From contig NZ_CP029343.1 of assembly GCF_003143515.1 (NCBI RefSeq), positions 4,092,001 to 4,156,000 on the forward strand: a stretch of 64,000 bases of DNA. Direction: 5' to 3'. The notes beneath the pieces were generated by a model, which saw nothing but the letters and a program-made list of their open reading frames with translations, was not told the DNA's origin and made no database searches. The position numbers and the translations under genes are program-made. The first letter of the stretch is position 1, and every line of letters starts with the position of its first letter. The stretch is from Massilia oculi. GTDB taxonomy: Bacteria > Pseudomonadota > Gammaproteobacteria > Burkholderiales > Burkholderiaceae_D. Below, piece by piece: positions 27,466-39,205 of this stretch.

Positions 27466-29535
27466 TCAGGCATTCATGCCGCTATGGCGCAGCAGGGCGT
27501 CGATCGAAGGTTCACGGCCGCGGAAGGCCTTGAACGATTCGAGCGCCGGACGCGAGCCGCCCACGGCGAGGATCTCGCGGTGGAAGCGCCGTCCGGTCTC
27601 GAACAGGTCGGCCCCGCCTTCGACGGCTTCCTCGAACGCGGCATAAGCGTCGGCGGACAGCACCTCGGCCCATTTGTAGCTGTAGTAGCCGGCCGCGTAG
27701 CCGCCCGCGAAGATATGGCTGAACGAATGCTGGAAGCGGTTGAACGACGGCGGCGTGATGACGGCGAAGTTGCGGCGGATGTCGTCGACCAGGCTTTGCA
27801 CTTCCTGGTTGTGCGGATCGAAATCGTAATGCAGGTGCATGTCGATCAGCGAGAACTCGACCTGGCGCAGCGTCTGCATCCCGGACTGGAAGTTCTTCGC
27901 CGCCAGCATCTTGTCGTACAGCGCGCGCGGCAACGGCTCGCCGGTCTTGTAGTGCGCCGTCATCTGCTGCAGCTTGTCCCACTCCCAGCAGAAGTTTTCC
28001 ATGAACTGGGACGGCAGCTCCACCGCATCCCATTCGACGCCCGAGATGCCGGCCACCGACAGTTCTTCGACTTCGGTCAGCATATGGTGCAGGCCATGGC
28101 CGAATTCGTGGAACAGCGTGGTCACTTCGTCATGCGTGAACAGCGACGGCTGCAGCACGCCGTCCACCATCGCCGGCGGCGTGAAATTGCAGACCAGGTA
28201 GGCGACCGGCGTCTGCACCGTGCCGCCAGAAAGCAGGCGGCGGCCGCGCGCATCGTTCATCCAGGCGCCCTGCGCCTTGCCGGCGCGCGCATACGGATCG
28301 AGGTAGAACTGGCCGACCAGCTGGCCATTGCGCTCGATGCGGTAGAAGCGCACGTCCGGGTGCCACACGGGAGCGTCCTCGGGAATGACTTCGGCTTCGA
28401 ACAGCTGGCGGATCACGCCGAACAGGCCTTGCAGCACCTTGTGTTCGGGGAAGTACTCCTTCACTTCCTGGGCCGAGAAGGCATAGCGCTTCTCGCGCAG
28501 CTTTTCGGAGGCATAGGTGACGTCCCAGGACTGCAGATCATCGATGCCAAGCTCGGTGCGCGCGAATTCGCGCAGTTCAAGCAGGTCTTTCTCGGCGTAC
28601 GGACGCGCGCGGCGCGCCAGGTCTTCGAGGAATTCGATCACGTGCCGGGGGCTCTGCGCCATCTTGGCCACCAGCGAGACGTCGGCGAAGCTGCCGTAGT
28701 CGAGCAGGCGCGCCTCTTCGTTGCGCAGCTTGAGCAGGTTGACGATGTTCGACGAGTTGTCCCACTTCTCGACTTCGGTGAACATGATGCCGGCGTCGGA
28801 CGCCTTGGTGGCGCTGGCGCGGTAGATTTTTTCGCGCAGCTGCCGGTTGTCCGCGAACTGCAGCACCGGGAAGTACGACGGGAAGTGCAGGGTGAACTGC
28901 CAGCCGCCCTTGCCGTCGCGCTCGGCGGCGGCTTTGGCCGCTGCCTTGACATCGTCGGGCAGGCCGGCGAGTTCTTCTTCGTTCTCGACCACCAGCTTGT
29001 AGTCGTTGGTCGCGTCCAGCACGTTTTCCGAGTAGCGCGTCGACAGTTGCGACTGCTGTTCCTGGATCTCGGCGAAGCGCGGCTTTTTATCTTCCGGCAG
29101 TTCGGCGCCGCCCAGGCGGAAGTCGCGCAGGGCGTTTTCGACGATGCGCTGGCGCACAGGATTGAGGCTGTCCCAATGCGGGCCGTCCCGCAGCTGCTTG
29201 TACTTGGCGAACAGCGCCTCGTTCTGGCCGATGGAGGTAGAGAACTCCACGACCTTCGGCTGGTTCTCGTTATAGGTCGCGCGCAGCTCGGGCGTGTCCA
29301 CCACGTGGTTCAGGTGGCCGACCACGCCCCAGGCCCGGCCCAGGCGTTCGCTGGCGTCGTCGAGCGGAGCCAGGGTGTCCCAGGTGACATCAGTGACCGG
29401 GGCTTCGAGCTGGGCCACCACGGCGTTCGCTTCCGCGATCAGCTGCTCGATGGCGGGCGTGACGTGTTCGGGCTTGATCGCGTCGAAGCGCGGCAGGCCG
29501 GAAAAGTCGAGGAGGGGATTGGTAGCGGTCGTCAT
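27466..29535 (-). CDS. prlC: Oligopeptidase A (M3 family zinc metallopeptidase)
   Basis: A 689-residue cytoplasmic peptidase that degrades oligopeptides, including cleaved signal peptides. The zinc motif HEFGH (in TLFHEFGHGLHHML) and the downstream ligand Glu in VEWDAVELPSQFMEN are intact, and the C-terminal GGYAAGYYSYKWAEV is typical of M3 enzymes. Length matches the family. An AAGGA site precedes ATG at 29535. Confidence 0.96.
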   Translation of the reverse strand: MTTATNPLLDFSGLPRFDAIKPEHVTPAIEQLIAEANAVVAQLEAPVTDVTWDTLAPLDDASERLGRAWGVVGHLNHVVDTPELRATYNENQPKVVEFSTSIGQNEALFAKYKQLRDGPHWDSLNPVRQRIVENALRDFRLGGAELPEDKKPRFAEIQEQQSQLSTRYSENVLDATNDYKLVVENEEELAGLPDDVKAAAKAAAERDGKGGWQFTLHFPSYFPVLQFADNRQLREKIYRASATKASDAGIMFTEVEKWDNSSNIVNLLKLRNEEARLLDYGSFADVSLVAKMAQSPRHVIEFLEDLARRARPYAEKDLLELREFARTELGIDDLQSWDVTYASEKLREKRYAFSAQEVKEYFPEHKVLQGLFGVIRQLFEAEVIPEDAPVWHPDVRFYRIERNGQLVGQFYLDPYARAGKAQGAWMNDARGRRLLSGGTVQTPVAYLVCNFTPPAMVDGVLQPSLFTHDEVTTLFHEFGHGLHHMLTEVEELSVAGISGVEWDAVELPSQFMENFCWEWDKLQQMTAHYKTGEPLPRALYDKMLAAKNFQSGMQTLRQVEFSLIDMHLHYDFDPHNQEVQSLVDDIRRNFAVITPPSFNRFQHSFSHIFAGGYAAGYYSYKWAEVLSADAYAAFEEAVEGGADLFETGRRFHREILAVGGSRPALESFKAFRGREPSIDALLRHSGMNA

Positions 29536-29586
29536 CGTAGTCCTTCCATATCGTTAATCACTGGTACGCCGAACGCTCGTGCAGAT

Positions 29587-29622
29587 GCCATGGCCAGTCA
29601 GCAGCCAATCAGCGGCCATGGC
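29587..29622. other. Hairpin between folD and prlC
   Basis: GCCATGGCC and GGCCATGGC form perfect 9-bp arms around an 18-nt loop, 13 bp after the folD stop. No T tract. It may be a weak terminator or an mRNA-stability element. Confidence 0.35.
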
Positions 29623-29634
29623 GCCATGACCGGC

Positions 29635-30543
29635 TTACGCCAAGCCTGGCTTCGGTTCCATGCCCGACGCCTGCCCCGCTGGCGGCTGGCCGCTGGTGTG
29701 CACGCGCTCCGCGGACTCGAGGGTATTCATCAACAACATCGTGATCGTCATCGGACCGACGCCGCCGGGCACCGGCGTGATGTGCGATGCCACTTCGGAC
29801 ACGCCCGCGAAATCGACGTCGCCACATAACTTGCCCGCGTCGTCACGGTTCATGCCGACGTCGATCACGATCGCGCCCGGCTTGACCATCTCTGCGGTGA
29901 GGGTATTGCGGCGGCCGACGGCGGCCACGATCACGTCGGCCTGGCGGGTGTGGTAGCCCAGGTCCGGCGTTGCGCTATGGCAGATGGTGACGGTGGCGTT
30001 GGCTTGCAAGAGCAACAGGGCCATCGGCTTGCCGACGGTGTTCGAGCGGCCGATCACCACTGCGTGCTTGCCGCGCAGGTCGATGCCGGTGGTCTCGATC
30101 AGCTTCATGCAGCCATACGGGGTGCACGGGCGAAAGCCCGGCAGGTTGGCGACCAGCTCGCCGGCCGACAGCACCGAATAGCCGTCCACGTCCTTGGCGG
30201 TCGAGATGGCCTCGATGACTTTCGACGGGTCGATGTGCTTGGGCAGCGGCATCTGCACCAGGATGCCGTGGACGGCCGGATCTGCGTTCAATGCTGCAAT
30301 GCGGTCGAGCAGGGCCTGCTCGGACAGGTCGGCCTCGTATTTCTCGAGTACCGAATGAAAGCCCACGTCGCCGCAGGCCTTCACCTTGTTGCGCACATAG
30401 ACCTGGCTGGCCGGGTCTTCGCCGACCAGGATGACCGCCAGGCCGGGCTGCATGCCGGCGGCGGCGAGTGTGGCGGCGCGCGCGGCGATATCTTCGCGCA
30501 GTTGTTTGGAAAGGAGAACTCCGTCGATCAGTTGTGCAGGCAT
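29635..30543 (-). CDS. folD: Bifunctional methylenetetrahydrofolate dehydrogenase/cyclohydrolase
   Basis: A 302-residue cytoplasmic enzyme that interconverts 5,10-methylene- and 10-formyl-tetrahydrofolate, using NADP. Motifs: [13 protein letters not shown] with the catalytic Lys, [24 protein letters not shown] (dinucleotide binding) and the C-terminal [19 protein letters not shown] at 30543 gives the usual start MPAQLIDG. The frame extends to 30591 without homology. The C-terminal tail (after about residue 285) is longer than in most homologues. Confidence 0.95.
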   Translation of the reverse strand: MPAQLIDGVLLSKQLREDIAARAATLAAAGMQPGLAVILVGEDPASQVYVRNKVKACGDVGFHSVLEKYEADLSEQALLDRIAALNADPAVHGILVQMPLPKHIDPSKVIEAISTAKDVDGYSVLSAGELVANLPGFRPCTPYGCMKLIETTGIDLRGKHAVVIGRSNTVGKPMALLLLQANATVTICHSATPDLGYHTRQADVIVAAVGRRNTLTAEMVKPGAIVIDVGMNRDDAGKLCGDVDFAGVSEVASHITPVPGGVGPMTITMLLMNTLESAERVHTSGQPPAGQASGMEPKPGLA

Positions 30544-30714
30544 GGTGAAGGCTCGTCGCTGGGCAAAAACAGAATTATACGACCCACGCATGCAATCTCC
30601 TCCGTTCAGCCTATAAATGGCCCGTTTTCCGCCGTTCCGGATGTGCTTCGGTATACGATGTCCGTTGATTGGAAATGCAGTGTTTCCCTATAAAAATTGT
30701 GCACTTGCAGCATA

Positions 30715-30756
30715 GCATTTTGCATTGTGAAATCGCATATCGCAATTTGAAAATGC
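30715..30756. promoter_or_regulatory. Inverted repeat overlapping the aceE -35 box
   Basis: GCATTTT and AAAATGC are 28 bp apart, with further partial symmetry between GCATTGTG and CGCAATTTG. The right half contains the -35 hexamer, so a bound protein would block the promoter. A regulator of pyruvate dehydrogenase is the likely ligand, but its identity is not known. Confidence 0.45.
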
Positions 30757-30775
30757 CAAAATCCACTGGTAGAAT
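30747..30775 (+). promoter_or_regulatory. Sigma70 promoter of aceE-aceF-lpd
   Basis: TTGAAA (30747-30752), 17-bp spacer, TAGAAT (30770-30775). Predicted start near 30,782, giving a leader of about 90 nt before aceE. Confidence 0.7.
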
Positions 30776-30872
30776 CCATTGGTTTATCAAAAAGTTAGTC
30801 TGAAAATTCACTACTCGCCGCCAGCCTGCGCAGGGATCGGGTCGGGGCGCACCACTCTAGGAGACGCATGAC

Positions 30873-33569
<2,697 letters not shown>

Positions 33570-33635
33570 TGCTCGCCGCCGCCGTTCCCGGGAACGGCGG
33601 TTGCAAGGCAAACGAACAATAACGGAGCTAACACT

Positions 33636-35297
33636 ATGAGCGTTGTGGAAGTCAAAGTCCCCGATATCGGCGACTTCAAGGAAGTCGAAGTCATCGAACT
33701 GATGGTCAAGCCGGGCGACACGATCAAGGTCGACCAGTCGCTGGTGACCGTCGAATCCGACAAGGCGAGCATGGAGATTCCATCGAGCCATGCCGGCGTA
33801 GTTAAAGAGATCAAGGTAAATGTCGGCGACAAGGTCGCCATGGGTTCGCTGGTGCTGCTGCTCGAGGAAGCCGGCGGCGCGGTCGAAGCGCCTGCCGCTG
33901 CGCCTGCAGCCGCACCTGCCGCCGCCGAAAAACCGGCTGACAAGCCTGCCGAAGCGCCGGCCGCTGCCGCCCCTGCGGCGTCGGTTGGCCCGGTCGACGT
34001 GACCGTACCGGACATCGGCGACTTCAAGGAAGTTGAAGTCATCGAACTGATGGTCAAGGTCGGCGACACGATCAAGGTCGACCAGTCGCTGATCACGGTT
34101 GAATCGGACAAGGCCAGCATGGAGATCCCGTCGAGCCATGCCGGCGTGGTGAAAGAACTGAAAGTGAAGGTCGGCGACAAGGTCGCCAAGGGCTCGCTTG
34201 TGCTGGTCGTGGAAGCGACTGGTGGCGCGCCTGCTGCCGCGGCTCCTGCTGCAGCGCCTGCACCTGCACCTGCACCTGCCGCAGCGCCCGCAGCCGCGCC
34301 GGCGCAAGCATCGGCGCCAGCACCTGCTGCTGCTCCAGCTGCAGCGCCAGGCGTGACCGGCTCGAAAGCCCACGCCTCGCCATCGATCCGCAAGTTCGCG
34401 CGCGAACTGGGCGTCGACCTGGGTCGCGTGCCGGGCACCGGCCCGAAAGGCCGCATCACCCAGCAGGACGTGCAGAACTTCGTCAAGGGCGTGATGGCTG
34501 CGCCGGCCGCGGCTCCAGCGGCTGCAGGCGGCTCGGGCGCCGGCATCGGCGGCATCAACCTGCTGCCATGGCCATCGCTCGACTTCTCGAAGTTCGGTCC
34601 GACCGAAACCGTGCCGCTGTCGCGCATCAAGAAGATCTCGGGCCCGAACCTGCACCGCAACTGGGTCATGATCCCGCACGTGACGCACTTCGACGAAGCC
34701 GACGTGACCGACCTGGAACAGTTCCGCGTCGATTCGAACGCCGCGCTGGCCAAGCAGAAATCGAACGTCAAGCTGACCATGCTGGCCTTCGTGATCAAGG
34801 CAAGCGTCGCGGCACTGAAGAAGTTCCCGCAATTTAACGCGTCGCTGTCGGAAGACGGCGCGGCCCTGATCACCAAGCAGTACTACAACATTGGCTTCGC
34901 GGCCGACACCCCGAACGGCCTGGTGGTCCCGGTCGTCAAGGATGCGGACAAGAAGACCATCTCGCAGATCGCCACCGAGATGGGCGAGCTGTCGGGCCTG
35001 GCGCGCGAAGGCAAATTGCCGCCGACCGCGATGCAGGGCGCGACCTTCACCATCTCGTCGCTGGGCGGCATCGGCGGCACCAACTTCACGCCGATCATCA
35101 ACGCGCCGGAACTGGCGATCCTGGGCCTGTCCAAGTCGGCGATGAAGCCGGTTTGGGACGGATCAAGCTTCCAGCCGCGCCTGATGCTGCCGATGTCGCT
35201 GTCGTACGACCACCGCGTGATCGACGGCGCCGGCGCCGCGCGCTTCGCCGCGTACCTGGCCGACGTGCTGGCCGACCTGCGCAAGACCCTTCTGTGA
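33636..35297 (+). CDS. aceF: Dihydrolipoamide acetyltransferase (E2) with two lipoyl domains
   Basis: A 553-residue E2 core protein that passes acetyl groups from lipoamide to CoA. Two lipoyl domains (residues of about 2-75 and 118-192) each contain the lipoylation motif [19 protein letters not shown]. Ala/Pro linkers follow, then a peripheral-subunit-binding domain ([18 protein letters not shown]) and the catalytic domain ending with [10 protein letters not shown], whose His is the general base. It follows aceE after 66 bp. Confidence 0.97.
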   Translation: MSVVEVKVPDIGDFKEVEVIELMVKPGDTIKVDQSLVTVESDKASMEIPSSHAGVVKEIKVNVGDKVAMGSLVLLLEEAGGAVEAPAAAPAAAPAAAEKPADKPAEAPAAAAPAASVGPVDVTVPDIGDFKEVEVIELMVKVGDTIKVDQSLITVESDKASMEIPSSHAGVVKELKVKVGDKVAKGSLVLVVEATGGAPAAAAPAAAPAPAPAPAAAPAAAPAQASAPAPAAAPAAAPGVTGSKAHASPSIRKFARELGVDLGRVPGTGPKGRITQQDVQNFVKGVMAAPAAAPAAAGGSGAGIGGINLLPWPSLDFSKFGPTETVPLSRIKKISGPNLHRNWVMIPHVTHFDEADVTDLEQFRVDSNAALAKQKSNVKLTMLAFVIKASVAALKKFPQFNASLSEDGAALITKQYYNIGFAADTPNGLVVPVVKDADKKTISQIATEMGELSGLAREGKLPPTAMQGATFTISSLGGIGGTNFTPIINAPELAILGLSKSAMKPVWDGSSFQPRLMLPMSLSYDHRVIDGAGAARFAAYLADVLADLRKTLL

Positions 35298-35310
35298 TTG
35301 GAGCGCCCAG

Positions 35311-37137
35311 ATGAGCACTGTTGAAGTGAAAGTCCCGAACATCGGCGACTTCAAGGACGTCGAAGTGATCGAGCTGATGGTCAAGGCCGGCGACACGATC
35401 AAGGTCGACCAGTCCCTGATCACCGTCGAATCGGACAAGGCCAGCATGGAGATCCCATCGACCCACGCGGGCGTGGTGAAGGACATCGCGGTCAAGGTCG
35501 GTGACAAGATCAATGAAGGCACGCTGCTGCTGACGGTGGAAGAGTCGGGCTCCGGCGCTGCCGCGCCTGCGGCTGAAAAAGCTACCGAGAAGCCGGCCGA
35601 AAAGCCAGCCGAAAAGCCAGCCGCGCCGACCGAATCGCAAGCGCCAGCCAAGCCGGCGCCTGCTCCGGCCGCTGCCGCTCCTGCGCCGAATGCGTCGAGC
35701 TACTCGGGCCAGGTCGACATCGAATGCGAGATGATGGTGCTGGGCGCGGGCCCTGGCGGCTATTCGGCCGCCTTCCGCGCCGCCGACCTCGGCATGAACA
35801 CCGTGCTGGTCGAGAAGTACGCGACCCTGGGCGGCGTGTGCCTGAACGTCGGTTGCATTCCATCGAAGGCGCTACTGCACGTGGCGCACATCATGGATGA
35901 AACCGCGCACATGGCGGACCTGGGCGTCTCGTTCGCCAAGCCGCAGGTCGACATCGACAAGCTGCGCGCGCACAAGGATGGCGTGATCAAGAAGATGACC
36001 GGCGGCCTGGCCTTCATGGCCAAGGCGCGCAAGGTCAATGTGGTGCAGGGTGTGGGCCAGTTCCTGAGCCCGAACCACATCGAAGTCACCGGTCCCGATG
36101 GCGGCAAGAAGGTCGTCGCCTTCAAGAAGGCGATCATCGCGGCCGGTTCGTCGGTCGTCAAGCTGCCGTTCGTGCCGGAAGATCCGCGCATCGTCGATTC
36201 GACCGGCGCGCTGGAGCTGCGCCAGGTGCCGAAGAAGATGCTGGTCATCGGCGGAGGCATCATCGGCCTGGAAATGGCGACCGTCTATTCGTCGCTGGGT
36301 TCGCGCATCGACGTGGTCGAGATGATGGACGGCCTGATGCAGGGCGCTGATCGCGAGGCCGTCAAGGTCTGGCAGAAGTTCAATGCCCACCGCTTCGACA
36401 ACATCATGCTGAAAACGAAAACCGTCGGCGTGGAAGCGCTGCCGGAAGGGATCAAGGTCACCTTCGAAGCGGCCGAAGCGGGCGCCACTTCGCCGGAACC
36501 GCAGCTGTACGACCTGGTGCTGGTGGCCGTGGGCCGCAGCCCGAACGGCAAGAAGATCGCCGCCGACAAGGCCGGCGTGACGGTGAGCGATCGCGGCTTC
36601 ATCGCGGTCGACAGCCAGATGCGCACCAATGTGCCGCACATCTTCGCCATCGGCGACCTGGTGGGCCAGCCGATGCTGGCGCACAAGGCGGTGCACGAGG
36701 CGCACGTGGCGGCCGAAGCGGCCCTGGACAAGAAGACCCACTTCGACGCCAAGGTCATTCCGTCGGTCGCGTACACCGATCCCGAAGTGGCATGGGTCGG
36801 CCTCACCGAGGATGAAGCCAGGCAGAAGGGCATCAAGGTCGAGAAGGGCCACTTCCCGTGGAACGCCAGCGGCCGCGCGGTCGCCAACGGCCGCGACGAA
36901 GGCTTCACCAAGCTGCTGTTCGACGCCGAGACGCACCGCATCGTCGGCGGCACCATCGTCGGCACCAATGCCGGCGACATGATCGGCGAGATCGCGCTGG
37001 CGATCGAGATGGGCGCGGACGGCGTGGACATCGGCAAGACCATCCACCCGCACCCGACCCTGGGCGAGTCGATCGGCATGGCGGCGGAGGCCTACGAAGG
37101 CGTCTGCACCGATTTGCCGCCGCCGAAGAAGCGCTAA
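35311..37137 (+). CDS. lpdA: Dihydrolipoamide dehydrogenase (E3) with N-terminal lipoyl domain
   Basis: A 608-residue flavoprotein that reoxidises dihydrolipoamide with NAD. Residues of about 1-75 are a lipoyl domain like those of aceF ([18 protein letters not shown]), followed by an Ala/Pro linker. The flavoenzyme has the FAD loop GAGPGGYSAAFRAADLG, the redox disulfide in GGVCLNVGCIPSKAL, the NAD loop IGGGIIGLEMATVY and the C-terminal HPHPTLGES with the active-site His. Lipoyl-fused E3 is characteristic of Neisseria and related betaproteobacteria. It lies 13 bp after aceF. Confidence 0.97.
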   Translation: MSTVEVKVPNIGDFKDVEVIELMVKAGDTIKVDQSLITVESDKASMEIPSTHAGVVKDIAVKVGDKINEGTLLLTVEESGSGAAAPAAEKATEKPAEKPAEKPAAPTESQAPAKPAPAPAAAAPAPNASSYSGQVDIECEMMVLGAGPGGYSAAFRAADLGMNTVLVEKYATLGGVCLNVGCIPSKALLHVAHIMDETAHMADLGVSFAKPQVDIDKLRAHKDGVIKKMTGGLAFMAKARKVNVVQGVGQFLSPNHIEVTGPDGGKKVVAFKKAIIAAGSSVVKLPFVPEDPRIVDSTGALELRQVPKKMLVIGGGIIGLEMATVYSSLGSRIDVVEMMDGLMQGADREAVKVWQKFNAHRFDNIMLKTKTVGVEALPEGIKVTFEAAEAGATSPEPQLYDLVLVAVGRSPNGKKIAADKAGVTVSDRGFIAVDSQMRTNVPHIFAIGDLVGQPMLAHKAVHEAHVAAEAALDKKTHFDAKVIPSVAYTDPEVAWVGLTEDEARQKGIKVEKGHFPWNASGRAVANGRDEGFTKLLFDAETHRIVGGTIVGTNAGDMIGEIALAIEMGADGVDIGKTIHPHPTLGESIGMAAEAYEGVCTDLPPPKKR

Positions 37138-37150
37138 GCCGCAAAAAGCT

Positions 37151-37268
37151 GGGGTCAGGTCTGACATTCGGACACGGCCTCAGCATTCATCAAGCAACAG
37201 CTGGGTCAAAAGCTGATATTCGTACACCGGTGTTGTAGAGCCTGTGTCCGAATGTCAGACCTGACCCC
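37151..37268. repeat. REPIN-like element with perfect 25-bp inverted arms
   Basis: The arms 37,151-37,175 and 37,244-37,268 are exact reverse complements over 25 bp, beginning GGGGTCAGGTCTGACATTC. A third, degraded copy lies inside at about 37,203-37,227 in direct orientation (GGGTCA...GATATTCG-ACAC). It sits between the convergent lpd and LytTR genes and could also act as a transcription stop. No RAYT transposase is in the window. Confidence 0.85.
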
Positions 37269-37280
37269 GCTGTTGTTTTT

Positions 37281-38072
37281 TTACATCTGCCGAAATACGT
37301 CCATGTAGTTGCGGCTTACCACCAGCTGTTCCTCCCGTCCCTTGAGCTTCACGTACAGCCGCCCGCGAAAGTCGGTGCGCGTGCCGGCAACGTGGCGCGC
37401 CGCCACGATCACGCCGCGGTGGATCTGCCAGAACTGCTGCGGGTCCAGCTGTTCCTTCAATTGCCGCAGCGGCGTGCGGATCAGGCTTTCGCCATCCGGC
37501 AGGAACACGCTGGTGTACTTGTCGTTGCTCTGGAAGTAGATCACTTCCTCGACCGCAATCAGGCGCGTTTCCTGGCCCGCCGCGGCGCGGATCCATTGCA
37601 GCGGCGCCGGCGCGGCAGGGGCAGCGGGAACGCCGGCACCCAGCTGGCGCAATAGCGCTTGCAGCGCATCCGCCGGCAACGCGGGCGCCGGAGCCGGCGC
37701 CGACAGCGCGGCGCGCAGCCGCTCGACGGTGCGCGCCAGCCGCTCCTGGCGTATCGGTTTCAGCAAATAATCGAAGGCCTCGTGCTCGAAGGCCTGGGCC
37801 GCGTAATGCTCGTGGGCGGTGGTGAACACCACGCGCGGCGGATTGCCGCCGGCGCACAGCCGCGCGGCCAGGTCGATCCCGGTCAGGCCCGGCATCTGGA
37901 TGTCGAGGAAGACCACCTGCGGCCCCAGCTCGTCGATCAGGCGCAGCGCTTCGATGCCGTTCGGCGCGCTTACGACCTCGAGCCCGGGCCAGGCCTCGCG
38001 CAGCTGGGTGGCGAGATAGTCGAGCAGATGCGGCTCGTCGTCGGCGATCAGGGCAAGGCAGCGGTCGATGAT
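37281..38072 (-). CDS. LytTR-family response regulator, probable ATC start
   Basis: A 263-residue response regulator if started at 38,072. The receiver domain has LIADDEPHLL (acidic pair), phospho-acceptor Asp in VVFLDIQMPGLTG, and Lys in FDYLLKPI. A Pro/Ala linker leads to a LytTR DNA-binding domain (VIYFQSNDKYTSVFL, WQIHRGVIVA). No ATG, GTG or TTG exists in frame between 38,195, deep inside the kinase gene, and the receiver domain. The best-fitting start is one of two ATC codons (38,072 or 38,069), just after GAGGTGA, giving IIDRCLALIADDE. A CTG at 38,051 overlaps the kinase stop but would cut off the first beta-strand. Confidence 0.85.
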   Translation of the reverse strand: MIDRCLALIADDEPHLLDYLATQLREAWPGLEVVSAPNGIEALRLIDELGPQVVFLDIQMPGLTGIDLAARLCAGGNPPRVVFTTAHEHYAAQAFEHEAFDYLLKPIRQERLARTVERLRAALSAPAPAPALPADALQALLRQLGAGVPAAPAAPAPLQWIRAAAGQETRLIAVEEVIYFQSNDKYTSVFLPDGESLIRTPLRQLKEQLDPQQFWQIHRGVIVAARHVAGTRTDFRGRLYVKLKGREEQLVVSRNYMDVFRQM

Positions 38073-39205
38073 GTCACCTCGGTCCGTGAAAGGGGAAGCA
38101 GCAGGCGCGCGATCACGCCGCCGCCGGGATTGTCGAGCAGCTCCAGGCGCGCGCCTGGCCCATGCAGCTGGCGCACGCGCTCGCGCAGGTTGCACAGGCC
38201 GACACCGCCGCCGGGCCGCGGTGGCGCGGCCACCAGCCCGCGCCCGCTGTCGCGCACCTCGACCCGCAGCACGCCTTCATCGACGGCCGCGCGCAGCACG
38301 ATCTCGCCGCCTTCCACCTTGGGCTCCAGCCCGTGCATGACGGCGTTCTCCACCAGCGGCTGGATCAGCATCGGCGCAATGGGCAGGGCGCGGCAGGCAT
38401 CAATCGCCTCGATGCGCCAGCGCAGGCGCCGGCCCATGCGCACGCCCAGCACGTCGAGATAGCTTGCAGCGAGATCCAGCTCGGCGCCGAGCGTGGCGCT
38501 GCCGGCGCGGCTGGCGGCCAGGCTGGCGCGCAGGTAGTCGATGAAGCGTTCCAGCATGCGTTTCGCATCAAGCGGCTGGTTGTCGATCAGGCTGACCACA
38601 TTGGCCAGCGTGTTGTACAGGAAGTGCGGCTCGATCTGGGCCTGCAGTGCGCGTAGCTGGGCTTCAGCCAGCAGTCGCGCCGTGGTCGCCATCTGTTCAT
38701 GCTGGCGCGCCGCCAGGGTCTGGCGTTCGATGCGGCGCTCGCCGGCGACCAACACAGCCAGGATACCTGCGCCGATGACCAGGCCGAAGGTCAGCTGTTC
38801 GCCAAGTGCACTGGTAGTCAAACTGGGTAATGTGCCGCGCAGGATGGCGCCCGAGACAGCGAGGCCAAGGGCGGCGCACAACGCAATCGCGGCCAGGTCG
38901 AGAAGGCGCGCATTGAGCCGGCCCGTGGTCGGCGGCACCATCTTTTCCAGCATCCGTAGCGCACCATGGATGGGAAAGCCGACGCATTGCGATGCCAGCA
39001 GGCTATAGCTGAACAAGGTGAGAAAAGGCGCGCGCCAGTTGCCGAAGGTCGTCAAGCCTACCGCTATTCCCAACGCGATCAGCGAGTTCCACAACGCGGT
39101 GTAGAGCAGGTCGCGCACCGTCGAGCGCGGCCAGCGCCGGAACACCGGGAATAGTTCCAGAGGGTGGCCGCGCCTGCGCGCCAGGGTCGGGGGAGCTGTA
39201 TTCAT
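38048..39205 (-). CDS. LytS/YehU-type sensor histidine kinase
   Basis: A 385-residue membrane kinase. Four or five hydrophobic segments lie before about residue 165, then a His-kinase domain with the phospho-acceptor in LQAQIEPHFLYNTLANV and a HATPase domain (LVENAVMHGLEPK, then GGGVGLCNLRERV). No extracellular sensor domain is evident, so the membrane part is the likely sensor. Its start overlaps the carotenoid oxygenase stop (ATGA) and its 3' end overlaps the regulator, so oxygenase, kinase and regulator are one transcription unit. Confidence 0.92.
   Translation of the reverse strand: MNTAPPTLARRRGHPLELFPVFRRWPRSTVRDLLYTALWNSLIALGIAVGLTTFGNWRAPFLTLFSYSLLASQCVGFPIHGALRMLEKMVPPTTGRLNARLLDLAAIALCAALGLAVSGAILRGTLPSLTTSALGEQLTFGLVIGAGILAVLVAGERRIERQTLAARQHEQMATTARLLAEAQLRALQAQIEPHFLYNTLANVVSLIDNQPLDAKRMLERFIDYLRASLAASRAGSATLGAELDLAASYLDVLGVRMGRRLRWRIEAIDACRALPIAPMLIQPLVENAVMHGLEPKVEGGEIVLRAAVDEGVLRVEVRDSGRGLVAAPPRPGGGVGLCNLRERVRQLHGPGARLELLDNPGGGVIARLLLPLSRTEVTSSTAALP

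Noticed and set aside
27448..29829. Very long open frame on the strand opposite oligopeptidase A, and similar ones elsewhere (for example opposite aceE, groEL and the GH13 gene)
   Set aside because: These are mirror frames of high-GC genes. They lack domains, ribosome sites and plausible composition, and the opposite strand encodes clear conserved proteins.
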